Assembly (NCBI GenBank): GCA_019420405.1
Contig: JAHZHF010000129.1
Span: 1-8,259, forward strand
DNA length: 8,259 bases
Direction of reading: 5' to 3'
DNA from: Clostridiales bacterium
Lineage (GTDB): Bacteria > Bacillota > Clostridia > Lachnospirales > Lachnospiraceae
Shown: positions 1 to 7,829 of the stretch, one piece after another
Numbering within the stretch: position 1 is the stretch's first letter
Layout of the letters: every line of letters starts with the position of its first letter
Program-made: the position numbers and the translations under genes
The notes under the pieces: generated by a model
Seen by the model: the letters and a program-made list of their open reading frames with translations, nothing else
Databases searched by the model: none
Told to the model about the DNA's origin: nothing

Positions 1-747
1 GACAAATGTACAGCCGAATTCCTGCTCCGTCATAATCAGGCTGGCAGGATGGCTGTTGATTTCCGCTACGATATTTGGAGTGATTTTTCCAGAGGCAAAG
101 CAGCGGTCCTCAAGCTGGCGGATCGTTGTTTTCTTTTGAGAAAATATCATGGGTTCCCCTTCCAGGGCTGCTACATCTATTTGTGGCAGCTTTTTTCCTG
201 CGTAAATGAGGGGAAGGGAAGCTGCGCGGCGCTTGGGGACTGCGAGTATCAGCTCTTCGGTTTGAAGCAGAATACTCTCAGGCGGCAGGGAAGAGTTGTC
301 CGGGAGAGGGATAATTCCCATATCGATCTTCCGCTCCTTCAGCAGCCGGATCAGCGGGACCGCGATTTCTTCGGTAATCTCGATCTGTACATTAGGATAT
401 GCATTATAAAAAGGAACAATTATATGAGACAGCGCCACAGCACCCCACTGTGGGGTGATACCGACAGAAAAACGTCCTGTCCTGGACTGCGTCATGTCAG
501 CAAGACGGTTGTAAAGCTCTTTTTTCTCACGGAGCATATTTTCACAAACTTCTACATAAGCCTGCCCGGCAGGTGTCAAAAGCATTTCATTTCTTTTCCT
601 TTCGAACAGATTAATCCCCAGTTCTCCTTCGAGTTTCGTAAGAAACTGGCTTAAAGTTGACTGGCTGATAAACAGATTTTCCGATGCCCTGGATATGCTG
701 TGTGTTCTGGCAATCTCAATAACGTACTTTAATTGATGAAGATCCAT
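1..747 (-). CDS. LysR-type transcriptional regulator, C-terminus cut off by window edge
   Basis: Read on the minus strand from the ATG at 747-745, the frame stays open for 249 codons to base 1. The N-terminus begins MDLHQLKYVIEIART and has the LysR winged helix-turn-helix: residues about 16-36 include SISRASENLFISQSTLSQ, followed by LGINLFER and LTPAG, the usual LysR signature. Residues from about 91 (GRFSVGITPQWGA) begin the periplasmic-binding-protein-like effector domain. LysR proteins are usually about 290-310 residues, so some 45-60 residues are missing beyond the edge. A good ribosome site (CGGAGGGA, complement of 752-759) fixes the start. The gene diverges from the dehydratase/permease pair, the normal arrangement for a LysR activator of that pair. 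The effector is unknown; a sugar acid that is a substrate of the neighbours is an inference. Confidence 0.93.
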   Translation of the reverse strand, partial: MDLHQLKYVIEIARTHSISRASENLFISQSTLSQFLTKLEGELGINLFERKRNEMLLTPAGQAYVEVCENMLREKKELYNRLADMTQSRTGRFSVGITPQWGAVALSHIIVPFYNAYPNVQIEITEEIAVPLIRLLKERKIDMGIIPLPDNSSLPPESILLQTEELILAVPKRRAASLPLIYAGKKLPQIDVAALEGEPMIFSQKKTTIRQLEDRCFASGKITPNIVAEINSHPASLIMTEQEFGCTFV

Positions 748-789
748 GATATCCCTCCGTAAGATGTAAAACAACTTATTAACAACTTT

Positions 790-818
790 ATTATAAAACA
801 ATTTGTGCAATCTGTTCA
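790..818 (-). promoter_or_regulatory. Probable sigma-A promoter of the LysR gene
   Basis: On the minus strand a perfect -10 TATAAT (complement of 790-795) is preceded, after 17 bases, by TGAACA (complement of 813-818), which matches the -35 consensus at four of six positions. Transcription would start near 783, leaving a leader of about 36 bases before the ATG. The spacer holds TTGTGCAA (803-810), a small palindrome that would be well placed for autorepression; that role is inference. Confidence 0.6.
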
Positions 819-828
819 TAGATATATC

Positions 829-843
829 CGAATTTACAATTCG
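829..843. promoter_or_regulatory. Inverted repeat, candidate LysR operator
   Basis: CGAATT and AATTCG form a perfect 6-base inverted repeat around TAC. The dyad lies in the divergent promoter region between the two candidate promoters, centred about 55 bases upstream of the likely start of the rightward transcript. LysR regulators commonly bind AT-rich dyads in this position. The same region has AACAATTTG twice (797-805 and 849-857) and an imperfect tandem repeat AACAACTTATT / AACAACTTTATT (770-792). Which of these is bound cannot be told from sequence. Confidence 0.4.
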
Positions 844-854
844 ATTTTAACAAT

Positions 855-884
855 TTGACTTTGATTTTATACGCGTGCTAATCT
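855..884 (+). promoter_or_regulatory. Possible promoter of the dehydratase-permease transcript
   Basis: TTGACT (855-860, five of six matches to the -35 box) is followed after 18 bases by TAATCT (879-884), a poor -10 match at three of six. A weak -10 fits a promoter that needs an activator, as expected for a LysR-controlled operon, but other placements in this AT-rich stretch are possible. Confidence 0.35.
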
Positions 885-902
885 TTTTTCATCAAAACAC
901 AT

Positions 903-908
903 AAGGAG
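903..908 (+). promoter_or_regulatory. Ribosome binding site deciding the dehydratase start
   Basis: AAGGAG lies eight bases before the ATG at 917. An in-frame GTG at 908 would give three more residues, but its first base is the last base of this Shine-Dalgarno sequence, so it cannot be the start used with this site. The ATG is therefore preferred. Confidence 0.85.
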
Positions 909-916
909 TGAAAACT

Positions 917-2089
917 ATGAAGATTACTGCGGTAAAAACAATCGGCATGCGCTGGGAATGCCCGGTTATGAGTGATGCCATGTCGATATGCCGGGCAAGG
1001 CAGGCGTTGTGGATACGTGTAGAGACAGACTGTGAAATCTATGGGATAGGGGAAGCATTCTGTTATGGCAGTCCACTGGTCATTGGAAAATACATTGTAG
1101 AGGAGCAGCTTGCTCCGTCCATTATCGGAGAAGATCCTACAGAAATTGAGCGCCTCTGGCAGAAAATGTACTGGAGAAATGTTCCGAATGGGCGCACAGG
1201 GCTTGTGATGGGATGTATAAGTGGAATTGACATTGCGTTGTGGGATATTCTCGGGAAAATTGCTAATATGCCGATATCTAAACTCCTGGGCGCACATTCT
1301 GACAGGGTTCCGGCATATGCAAGCGGAGGATTTTACGCGCCGGGTAAAGATCTCGACGGATTAAAACGTGAAATTGAGGGGTACAAAAAGCAGGGATACC
1401 AGGATATTAAAATTAAAATCGGGCGTAATCCGGAGCTGTCCGGAAATGCAGTGAACTATACTGCCAGTACAGAGTTCTCAGTGAGCTATAAGGAGGATAT
1501 CCGGCGGATTGAGGCGGCGAGAGCAGTCATGGGAAAAGAGGGGCGTCTGGCAGCAGATATTAACGCGGCCTGGCCGGCAGAAGCAGTTCTTGCGGCGGCA
1601 GAAGATTTTCGCAAAGCGGGACTTAACTGGCTTGAGGAGCCGATCCTGTTCGAGGATGAAGAAGGACTAAAGCAGCTGAGAGACGAGCTTTTAGAGATTT
1701 CTCTTATGGGATATGAGACAACTCAGGGCTGTAAGAACTTCGTCCGGCTGATGAAAGAAAATGCTATGGACATTGTGCAGCCGGATATCGGATGGGGAGG
1801 AGGAATTTCCGAACTGCGTAAGATCGGGCTGGCAGCGCAGGGATTCTCTAAGCCGGTATCGCTTCATTCGTTTGGCTCTTGTGTACATTTTGCGGCCAGT
1901 CTGCAGCTTGCAGCCAGCCTTCCGAATACAGAGGCCATCGAAAGCGAGGAGAATAGAAATCTGCTGAAAACAGGTATTATCAAAACATCGTTTGAGCATG
2001 ACGAAAGGATGAATTTCTATGTGCCACAGCTTCCGGGGCTCGGAATAGAGATTGATTGGGATGAAGTAGAAAAAATCCGGGTGTTTTAG
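917..2089 (+). CDS. Enolase-superfamily (mandelate racemase/muconate lactonizing) enzyme, probable sugar-acid dehydratase
   Basis: A 390-residue protein of the usual length for the family. Residues 1-130 form the capping domain and the rest a TIM-barrel. The catalytic set is visible: Lys165-x-Lys167 in DIKIKIG; magnesium ligands Asp214 (AADIN), Glu240 (WLEEP) and Glu267 (MGYE); the Asp290 (VQPD) and His317 (SLHSFG) dyad; and a Glu at 342 (or 339) after LPNTEAIE. K-x-K together with the His-Asp dyad places it in the mandelate racemase subgroup, whose members abstract the proton alpha to a carboxylate and mostly dehydrate aldonic or aldaric acids; some are racemases or epimerases. A segment of about 20 residues after the second Lys (about 170-190) separates it from the DIRR helix and may help set specificity. 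It sits 44 bases upstream of a GntP-type permease and diverges from a LysR gene, so a cytoplasmic role in sugar-acid catabolism is likely. The substrate is not identifiable. Confidence 0.92.
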   Translation: MKITAVKTIGMRWECPVMSDAMSICRARQALWIRVETDCEIYGIGEAFCYGSPLVIGKYIVEEQLAPSIIGEDPTEIERLWQKMYWRNVPNGRTGLVMGCISGIDIALWDILGKIANMPISKLLGAHSDRVPAYASGGFYAPGKDLDGLKREIEGYKKQGYQDIKIKIGRNPELSGNAVNYTASTEFSVSYKEDIRRIEAARAVMGKEGRLAADINAAWPAEAVLAAAEDFRKAGLNWLEEPILFEDEEGLKQLRDELLEISLMGYETTQGCKNFVRLMKENAMDIVQPDIGWGGGISELRKIGLAAQGFSKPVSLHSFGSCVHFAASLQLAASLPNTEAIESEENRNLLKTGIIKTSFEHDERMNFYVPQLPGLGIEIDWDEVEKIRVF

Positions 2090-2227
2090 AAAAACCTCAG
2101 AAAAAATACGGCTATAGAAAGGAAAGATGAATTATGACGCCTCTTACATATATGATTGCGCTGGTTGTTTCAATCGCAATTCTGCTTATTCTGACATTAA
2201 AGCTGAAAGTCAATAGTTTTATGGCGC

Positions 2228-2235
2228 TTTTTTTA
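2228..2235 (+). other. First frameshift point: T7 run with U UUU UUA heptamer
   Basis: The incoming codons are CTT TTT TTA. Continuing with ACG GCA ATG (2235 onward) restores GntP homology and requires re-reading one base. Bases 2229-2235 have the classical -1 slippery form T TTT TTA in exactly the needed phase. A one-base loss from a T8 run would give the same result. I see no convincing hairpin just downstream. Confidence 0.8.
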
Positions 2236-2796
2236 CGGCAATGGGGCCTGGAATTTTCTTTGGAGCAAGTCCGCTGGATACATTAAATTCCATTACCGGA
2301 GCATTCGGTTCTTCTCTGGGAAGTATCGGACTTCCGGTTCTGTTTGAAGCGATACTCGCGATGGGAGTTCAGGACTCGGGCGCAGCGATCGCGATCAGCA
2401 ACTTTTTTGTTAAGCTGTTTCGAGGAAAACATCTGGAGCTGGCACCGACTTTGACGGCGTATATTATGGCGATTTCTGTGTTTGGAGATATTTCTCAGCT
2501 TTTGACTGCGCCTATTGCAGCTACAATTGCCAAAAGGAAGAATCTCAGTATGTCTGTTGTAACACCTTATGTCATTACGGCGGTGTGGTTCACACACGGC
2601 GTTGTCCCGCCGTCTGCAGCTATTCTTGCAGTAGCCGTTCTACTGGGCGCAGACGTTGGAATGGTAATTCTCTGGGGACTTTCTATCTGTCTTGTTTCTC
2701 TGCTGCTCATTTACTGTCTGACGATAAAATGGCTGACGAAGCACGCGTCCTATGCAGAGCCCAAGCCGGAGTATACTGTAGGAATCGAGCTGCGGC

Positions 2797-2800
2797 AAAA
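2797..2800 (+). other. Second frameshift point: A4 run
   Basis: The middle frame reads CGG CAA AAG ATG and runs to a TGA at 2823-2825. The downstream homology reads AAA GAT GCC ACG, one base back. An A5 run would join them as ELRQKDATLDELL. The site G CAA AAG allows A-site but not P-site re-pairing, so it is a poor ribosomal slip site and a deletion is the simpler explanation. Confidence 0.75.
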
Positions 2801-3603
2801 GATGCCACGTTGGATGAACTGCTGATTAAAGAAGAGAAGCTTCCCAATACTCTGGTCGCGTTTCTGCCGCTGATTGTTCCGGCCGGATTGATTGCGCTTG
2901 CCTCAATTTGTAATATGACGCTTCCGGAAGAAAACAGTGTACGGACGGTAATGAACTTTGTGGGCGATAAGTCCGTTGCCATGCTGATCGGAATTATTAT
3001 TTTGATTGTAACAAATGGACGAATTAAAGGGAAAATGCTCAGAAATGCAAACCGTACGGAAAAAATATCTGAAGACGCAAGTCTTTTGGAACTGGGAATG
3101 GGAAACTGGGTAAGCCGTGCTATTAATGTATCTGCCATGGTGCTGATGGTAACTGCTATGGGAGCAGCCTTCGCATCCATACTGTCAAGTCAGCCTGTAG
3201 TTTCAGAGATCGCAGAAGTAGTGGCTTCCTCCGGTATACCGATGATATTGATTCCGTTTATCATCGCAGCAGTGATGCGTGCAGCAGCCGGATCAATGGC
3301 GACTGCGTCAATGGCGGCAGCAGGAATCTGCCTCCCCATTATGAGTACTCTTGGACTTTCACCGGTGGCTGTAACTCTGGCGATTGGTCTTGGCACGGTC
3401 CTTTTCGGACATGTAAATGATTCAGGATGCTGGATGTGCCAGGAGGTCTTCAATGTAAACCTGACACAGTATCTGAAATATGTGAGCCCTATGGCTGCTC
3501 TTGGCGGATGTGTAGGCATGGCGCTTCTGATGGGATGCAGTGTTCTGGGACTGGTATAAGAGACTGGCAGAATATTAATCGGACGGATAAGAAATACAGA
3601 AAA

Positions 3604-3647
3604 CCCTGCGGCGGCAGAATATGCTGATTACAAGACCCGCCGCGGGG
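3604..3647. terminator. GC-rich hairpin terminator between converging transcripts
   Basis: CCCTGCGGCGG (3604-3614) pairs over its full 11 bases, with one G-U, with CCGCCGCGGGG (3637-3647) around a 22-base loop. Read on the minus strand the stem is followed by GGTTTTCTGTATTTCTT, a fair T-rich tail, so it should end the antiterminator-distal end of the beta-glucoside operon. On the plus strand the tail is AGTATTTCAT, weaker, but the same stem probably also ends the permease transcript that stops 45 bases before it. Confidence 0.75.
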
Positions 3648-3658
3648 AGTATTTCATA

Positions 3659-4501
3659 TCAGGAAGTCATCCGCGTGATGTGCACGATCAGATAGATCTG
3701 CTCTTCTTTCGTGATCTCTTTCCCGAGCAGATTCCTGATATATTTCTGGATCTGAGCAACGCATCCGGCCGCCTTTGCGCCTTCTGTACGCACGGACTGA
3801 TAGATGGAGATGCCCTCTTCTGTGAGCATCTTATCTTCCAGGAGCCTCTGCAGGAAGAACTGCATATGAACTACAAAGCGGGAGTAGTTGATACTGTCTT
3901 CGTCGATCTTATACCCGTAGTAGAGCTGAACGATCTGGAAGATATCTTTTAACATCTTGACCATGAGCATGCCGTTTTGGGCGGCAGAGTCGTTCCCGGG
4001 GATATTGATCCTGGCGTTTACTATGTGAAAAGCAATGTTCCCGGCTTCCGCCTCCGGCAGATTCACACCCAGTTCACGGTTGATGTATTCCAGCACCTCG
4101 GCACCTGCCAGGTACTCTTTCGGATAAAACTTCCGGATTTCCCAGAGCATGCGGTTTTGCAGGACGATGCCTTTTTCATACCGCTCCAGGGCATAGATCA
4201 GATGATCAAATAAGGTGACAAAGATCTGCTCATTTAAGGTGGAAGACATCCGCCGGTTTACCATCTCCACGGCGTCCTGGATAACTGCTGCGTATTCGGA
4301 CGGTGCATCTTCAAGCAGACGGATGTAATCTCTCCGGTTTTTCTCATCTTTCAGGGTATAGAGCTTTTCGACCTCGCTCATACTGAGGTCATCCCCCACT
4401 TTGTGGGAAAAGCGGAGCCCTTTTCCCATAGCTACCATTTCCTCTCCGTTTTTCCCATTCACAAGAATAAAATTATTGTTCAGTATCTTCTTAATGATCA
4501 T
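3659..4501 (-). CDS. licT: BglG/LicT-family transcriptional antiterminator
   Basis: A 280-residue protein, the normal family length. Residues 1-55 form the RNA-binding CAT domain (MIIKKILNNNFILV, then MGKGLRF). Two PTS regulation domains follow: PRD1 about 65-170 with His100 and His159, and PRD2 about 175-280 with His212 and His274. All four conserved phosphorylatable histidines are present, His100 and His159 at the same numbers as in Bacillus LicT as I recall it. The dimer binds the RAT hairpin in the nascent leader and prevents terminator folding. In relatives the cognate EIIB phosphorylates PRD1 to switch it off without substrate, and HPr phosphorylates PRD2 to activate it. The start is supported by GGGGGA (complement of 4509-4514) seven bases upstream. 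It lies 33 bases after the glycosidase stop as the last gene of the operon, and its probable target is the RAT at 8029-8058. The symbol follows the family, not proven orthology. Confidence 0.93.
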   Translation of the reverse strand: MIIKKILNNNFILVNGKNGEEMVAMGKGLRFSHKVGDDLSMSEVEKLYTLKDEKNRRDYIRLLEDAPSEYAAVIQDAVEMVNRRMSSTLNEQIFVTLFDHLIYALERYEKGIVLQNRMLWEIRKFYPKEYLAGAEVLEYINRELGVNLPEAEAGNIAFHIVNARINIPGNDSAAQNGMLMVKMLKDIFQIVQLYYGYKIDEDSINYSRFVVHMQFFLQRLLEDKMLTEEGISIYQSVRTEGAKAAGCVAQIQKYIRNLLGKEITKEEQIYLIVHITRMTS

Positions 4502-4534
4502 CTGTCATTCCCCCGGTTATGATATCCGTGAGTA

Positions 4535-5947
4535 TCAGAGATTCACTCCGTTTTCCCGGATTACGTTCTGATACCACCGGAAGCTGTCTTTCTTATATCT
4601 CTTGAGCTCCTTTAAGTCAAATTCGTCTCTGTCCACATAGATAAAGCCATATCTCTTGCGATAGCCCTGGTGTGTGCTGACCACATCGATGGCAGCCCAG
4701 GGACAGTACCCGAGCATGTCCACGCCGTCTGTGATGGCAAGGCGCATCTGATGCAGATGACTCTGAATGAATTCGATGCGGTACGGGTCGTGTACGGTTC
4801 CGTCTTCTTCCAGATAGTCAGGAGCGCCGATCCCGTTTTCTGTGATCAGGATCGGGAGATGATATCTTTCATATACCTTTCTGAGAGTATACCTGAAACC
4901 GACGGGATCTACAACCCATCCGTATTCAGTTTTTCCTACATATGGATTTTCCGCCGGGCGGTAGACGCCCTGCTCGCCAAGCATGATCTGCTGGTCTCCG
5001 GCACGCGCCGCTACGTCAGAAGCATCACCGCGGCTGGCCGCGATTGTCGCCGTTGAGTAATAATTCATGGCAACGAAATCAGGAGCCGCGCCGCTCAGGA
5101 TCTCCATATCTCCGGGAAGAATCTCGGGAGCAAATCCGCGGTCTTCCATATATGCCCAGGCCAGAGGATGATAGTGGCCAAAGGCAGGGACGTCGGCGAA
5201 GTTCCAGCACCGCAGAACCTCCCAGTTGTGGGCGGCAATGGCGTCCTCCGGGGCGCATGTGGCCGGATACATTGCGGTAAGGTTCAGTGCGGGACCGATC
5301 TTTCCGCCCGGGACCATTTTGTGAAATAATTTCATCACCCGTGCCTGAGCGAGCATCATATGATGATTCTGCTGGTAGAGTTCCTTTTTGGACGGGAGTT
5401 TTCCGCCTTTTGGCAGGCCGATGGCTCCCGGATGCAGGATCATGGTGTTCTGCTCATTGATCGTAAGCCAGTATTTGACGGAGTCCCCGAAGTTCTCAAA
5501 GAGAACCCGGGCGTAGTTTTCAAATGCATCAATGGTATCTCTGTTCAGCCAGCCGCCCTTCTCTTCCAGGCACCAGGGAAGGTCAAAGTGGTACATGGTA
5601 ACAATGGGCTCAATCAGGTATTTCCGGCATTCATTGATCATATTTCTGTAAAAATCAAGTCCCTTTTCATTTACACTGCCTGTCCCGTCCGGAAGGACTC
5701 TTGTCCAGGCAATTGAAAAACGGTAAGCTTTAAGACCGAGCTCCGCGAACAGGGCAATATCCTCTTTATAGCGGTGGTAATGGTCGCTTGCCACGGAGAA
5801 GTCCGCTACGCCTTCAGGATGCTCGTACATGTCTATGATGGAAGGGCTTTTCCCGTCCTCAGAGACGGCGCCCTCCACCTGATAGGCGGATGTGGACGCG
5901 CCCCAGAGAAATCCCTCCGGAAATGGTTTGAGTGTCTGATATATCAT
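4535..5947 (-). CDS. bglA: GH1 6-phospho-beta-glucosidase
   Basis: A 470-residue cytoplasmic glycoside hydrolase family 1 protein of standard length. The N-terminal GH1 signature is FPEGFLWGASTSAYQVEGA (residues 9-27). The acid/base is Glu165 in WLTINEQN and the nucleophile Glu370 in ILITENG. Ser424, Lys431 and Tyr433 (in STHQGYRKRY) have the spacing of the residues that hold the 6-phosphate in this family. The residue after Ser424 is Thr, where 6-phospho-beta-galactosidases such as lactococcal LacG have Trp, which favours glucosides. It would cleave phosphorylated cellobiose, salicin or arbutin-type sugars to glucose 6-phosphate plus aglycone or glucose. A strong ribosome site, AAGGAGGA (complement of 5954-5961), overlaps the stop codon of the upstream permease, so the two are tightly linked. 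NEQN replaces the textbook NEP, which I regard as normal variation in phospho-glucosidases. Confidence 0.95.
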   Translation of the reverse strand: MIYQTLKPFPEGFLWGASTSAYQVEGAVSEDGKSPSIIDMYEHPEGVADFSVASDHYHRYKEDIALFAELGLKAYRFSIAWTRVLPDGTGSVNEKGLDFYRNMINECRKYLIEPIVTMYHFDLPWCLEEKGGWLNRDTIDAFENYARVLFENFGDSVKYWLTINEQNTMILHPGAIGLPKGGKLPSKKELYQQNHHMMLAQARVMKLFHKMVPGGKIGPALNLTAMYPATCAPEDAIAAHNWEVLRCWNFADVPAFGHYHPLAWAYMEDRGFAPEILPGDMEILSGAAPDFVAMNYYSTATIAASRGDASDVAARAGDQQIMLGEQGVYRPAENPYVGKTEYGWVVDPVGFRYTLRKVYERYHLPILITENGIGAPDYLEEDGTVHDPYRIEFIQSHLHQMRLAITDGVDMLGYCPWAAIDVVSTHQGYRKRYGFIYVDRDEFDLKELKRYKKDSFRWYQNVIRENGVNL

Positions 5948-5959
5948 ATGATTTCCTCC

Positions 5960-7816
5960 TTATACATGCATAAGTTTCAGGAAAGTATCCCCGGCTTTCA
6001 CCGTGCCTTCCGAAGCGGGAAGCACACTGCTGTAGTCAGGGGTGTTTGTGACAATAATCGGGATGACAGTGTCGTATCCTTCTTTTTTGATCGCCTCCAG
6101 ATCAAACTCCAGCAGGAGCTGTCCGGCTTTGACCTGATCTCCGGCTTTTGCCTTCGGAGTGAAATATTTGCCCTGGAGATTGACTGTGTCAAGCCCTACA
6201 TGGATCAGGAGTTCAGCGCCTCCTGCAGTCTGGATTCCGACTGCATGTCCGGTCTCAAAGAATACGGTCAGTGTTCCGTCTGCGGGAGCGTATACCTTTC
6301 CTTCTGAGGGGAGGATTGCGGCTCCCTTTCCGAGTACTTCCTTGGAGAATACGTCGTCGTTTACCTCTGAAAGGGCAGCGGAGCGTCCGGCTACAGGAGC
6401 TGTGATGATTTCATCAGATGCGCTGTTCTGTGCGGATGTCTCAGCCGGAACCGGGTCTTCCTTGAATCCGAGAATCCACGCAGCAGCGAATCCGGCTGCA
6501 AAGGAGATGATGATTGTGATAATTGCATGTACCACGTTCATCGGATTCTCACCGATGAAGGCAGGTATCGCCGTAAGTCCGGGAGATACAAAGGAGTATC
6601 TTACCAGTCCGGAGATTCCTGCATAGATTCCGCCGACAGCACCACCGATCATAGAAGCTACGAATGGACGTTTTAATTTCAGGAGTACACCGTAGAGACA
6701 GGGCTCTGTGATACCCATTACAGCAGTAAATCCGGAGGAGGAAGCAAGCTGTTTTAAGTCTTTGTTTTTCGCTTTTACAGCAACTGCAAGCGTTGCGCCG
6801 CCCTGCGCGATGTTGGAGGCCAGCATACCAGGGCCGTTTACAACTTCGTATCCGAGAGCGGAGATCTGGCTGGTCGCAATCGGAGTCATAGCCCATGCGG
6901 TTCCGGTCAGAGTGAGGAACGGCTGGAACGCGCCCATCAGCATCGGAATCAGCCAGCTTACACGCGCATTCAGGAAATCAGCTCCGGCCTGAACGATGTC
7001 ATTGAGCAGATTTCCGAGAGGGCCGACGATCAGAAGCGCGATCGGGATGGAGATAAACATGGTGAGCAGCGGCTTTAAGAAAAACTTAATCACAGACGGA
7101 GAGTACTTTTCTGCCAGTTTTTCCACATAGGATAAGATCCATACGCTTAAGATGACCGGCACTACTGAGGAAGCGTAATCTACGAGTATCACCGGAATGC
7201 CGAAAAATGTAACCGCTTCTCCGGCGCTGACGATTCCTGTCCAGGTCGGATGGAGCAGGGCGCAGGCCAGCGTCATGGCCATGATCGGACTGCACTGGAA
7301 CTTCATGGCAGCGCCGTAAGCCAGAAGCACGGGCATGAAGTAGAATGGTGCATCGGAAATAAAGGTAACGATCGAGTAAGTCGTGCTCGCTTCGTTTACC
7401 AGATTGAACAGAACGAGAATCGAGAGCACGGCTTTGATCATACCACCACCGATCAGAGCGGGAATCACGGGCGTAAATGTGGTAGAGATCACGCTGATGA
7501 TTCTGCTGACGATACCCGGCTTCTCGCCATCGTCTGCCGCGTCAGATTCCCGGGAACTCTGCCCCGGTTCTTCTTTCATCTCTGCTTTGACTGCGCGGAA
7601 TACGGTCTGAACGTCGTTCCCGATTACGATCTGGAACTGTCCGCCTTTATCCACTACACTGATTACTCCTGAGAGAGATTCAATCTTTTTGGCGTCAACC
7701 TTGCTTCTGTCGTAAAACTCAAGTCTGAGCCGTGTGGCGCAGTGCGTGAGCTGGCGGATATTTTCCGTTCCGCCGATGAGCCGGATGATCTCGCCGGCTA
7801 ATGCTTTGTAATCCAT
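5960..7816 (-). CDS. bglF: Beta-glucoside PTS permease, enzyme IIBCA
   Basis: A 618-residue three-domain permease in IIB-IIC-IIA order, the usual size for BglF/BglP proteins. EIIB is residues 1-85 with phospho-cysteine Cys26 in LTHCATRLR. EIIC spans about 105-450 with some ten hydrophobic segments and the GITEP motif (368-372) of the sugar site. A linker rich in Ala, Ser and Glu (about 452-490) leads to EIIA at about 495-618, with His524 (ETGHAVG) and the phosphorylated His539 (LLIHVGLDTV). It takes phosphate from HPr to EIIA, then EIIB, and phosphorylates the beta-glucoside during transport. By analogy with BglF it should also phosphorylate the antiterminator when no substrate is present. 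The start ATG has AAGGAGG (complement of 7823-7829) six bases upstream. It is the first gene after the antitermination leader, and its product feeds the glycosidase 12 bases downstream. The exact sugar cannot be read; cellobiose or aryl-beta-glucosides are likely. Confidence 0.96.
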   Translation of the reverse strand: MDYKALAGEIIRLIGGTENIRQLTHCATRLRLEFYDRSKVDAKKIESLSGVISVVDKGGQFQIVIGNDVQTVFRAVKAEMKEEPGQSSRESDAADDGEKPGIVSRIISVISTTFTPVIPALIGGGMIKAVLSILVLFNLVNEASTTYSIVTFISDAPFYFMPVLLAYGAAMKFQCSPIMAMTLACALLHPTWTGIVSAGEAVTFFGIPVILVDYASSVVPVILSVWILSYVEKLAEKYSPSVIKFFLKPLLTMFISIPIALLIVGPLGNLLNDIVQAGADFLNARVSWLIPMLMGAFQPFLTLTGTAWAMTPIATSQISALGYEVVNGPGMLASNIAQGGATLAVAVKAKNKDLKQLASSSGFTAVMGITEPCLYGVLLKLKRPFVASMIGGAVGGIYAGISGLVRYSFVSPGLTAIPAFIGENPMNVVHAIITIIISFAAGFAAAWILGFKEDPVPAETSAQNSASDEIITAPVAGRSAALSEVNDDVFSKEVLGKGAAILPSEGKVYAPADGTLTVFFETGHAVGIQTAGGAELLIHVGLDTVNLQGKYFTPKAKAGDQVKAGQLLLEFDLEAIKKEGYDTVIPIIVTNTPDYSSVLPASEGTVKAGDTFLKLMHV

Positions 7817-7829
7817 AATTTTCCTCCTT

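Larger units (their letters stand above)
2134..3559 (+). pseudogene. GntP-family gluconate-type permease split by two -1 frameshifts
   Basis: Homology starts at ATG 2134 (AGGAAAG at 2120-2126 as ribosome site) but needs three frames. Piece 1 (2134-2286, 50 residues) begins MTPLTYMIALVVSIAILL and its useful part reaches KVNSFMAL. Piece 2 continues one base back from about 2229, with FFTAMGPGIFFGASPLDTL, a GVQDSGA motif and FTHGVVPPSAAILA, stopping at 2825. Piece 3 continues from about 2798 to TAA 3557-3559 and holds FGHVNDSGCWM, close to the GntP HVNDSGFW motif. Adding one T to the T7 run (2228-2234) and one A to the A4 run (2797-2800) restores a 475-residue membrane protein with many hydrophobic segments. 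Pieces 2 and 3 have no ribosome sites of their own. GntP proteins are inner-membrane proton symporters of gluconate and related acids; this would supply the upstream enzyme. The usual FFDVGFVLLIP-like stretch reads VFGDISQLLTAP, so it is a divergent member. True decay, base-calling loss in homopolymers, or recoding cannot be separated here. Confidence 0.85.

Noticed and set aside
49..654. Plus-strand open frame of about 200 codons
   Set aside because: It is antisense to a clear LysR gene, has no ribosome site and resembles no protein family.
908..916. GTG start nine bases upstream of the dehydratase ATG
   Set aside because: The GTG overlaps the AAGGAG ribosome site itself, and the ATG at 917 is at ideal spacing from that site and begins the typical MKITAVKT N-terminus.
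2241..2825. Independent 194-residue membrane protein starting at ATG 2241
   Set aside because: No ribosome site precedes the ATG, and the sequence is the internal part of a GntP permease whose first segments lie just upstream in another frame.
4670..6307. Several plus-strand open frames opposite the glycosidase and permease genes
   Set aside because: They are antisense shadows of strongly recognised genes, with no family resemblance or initiation signals.
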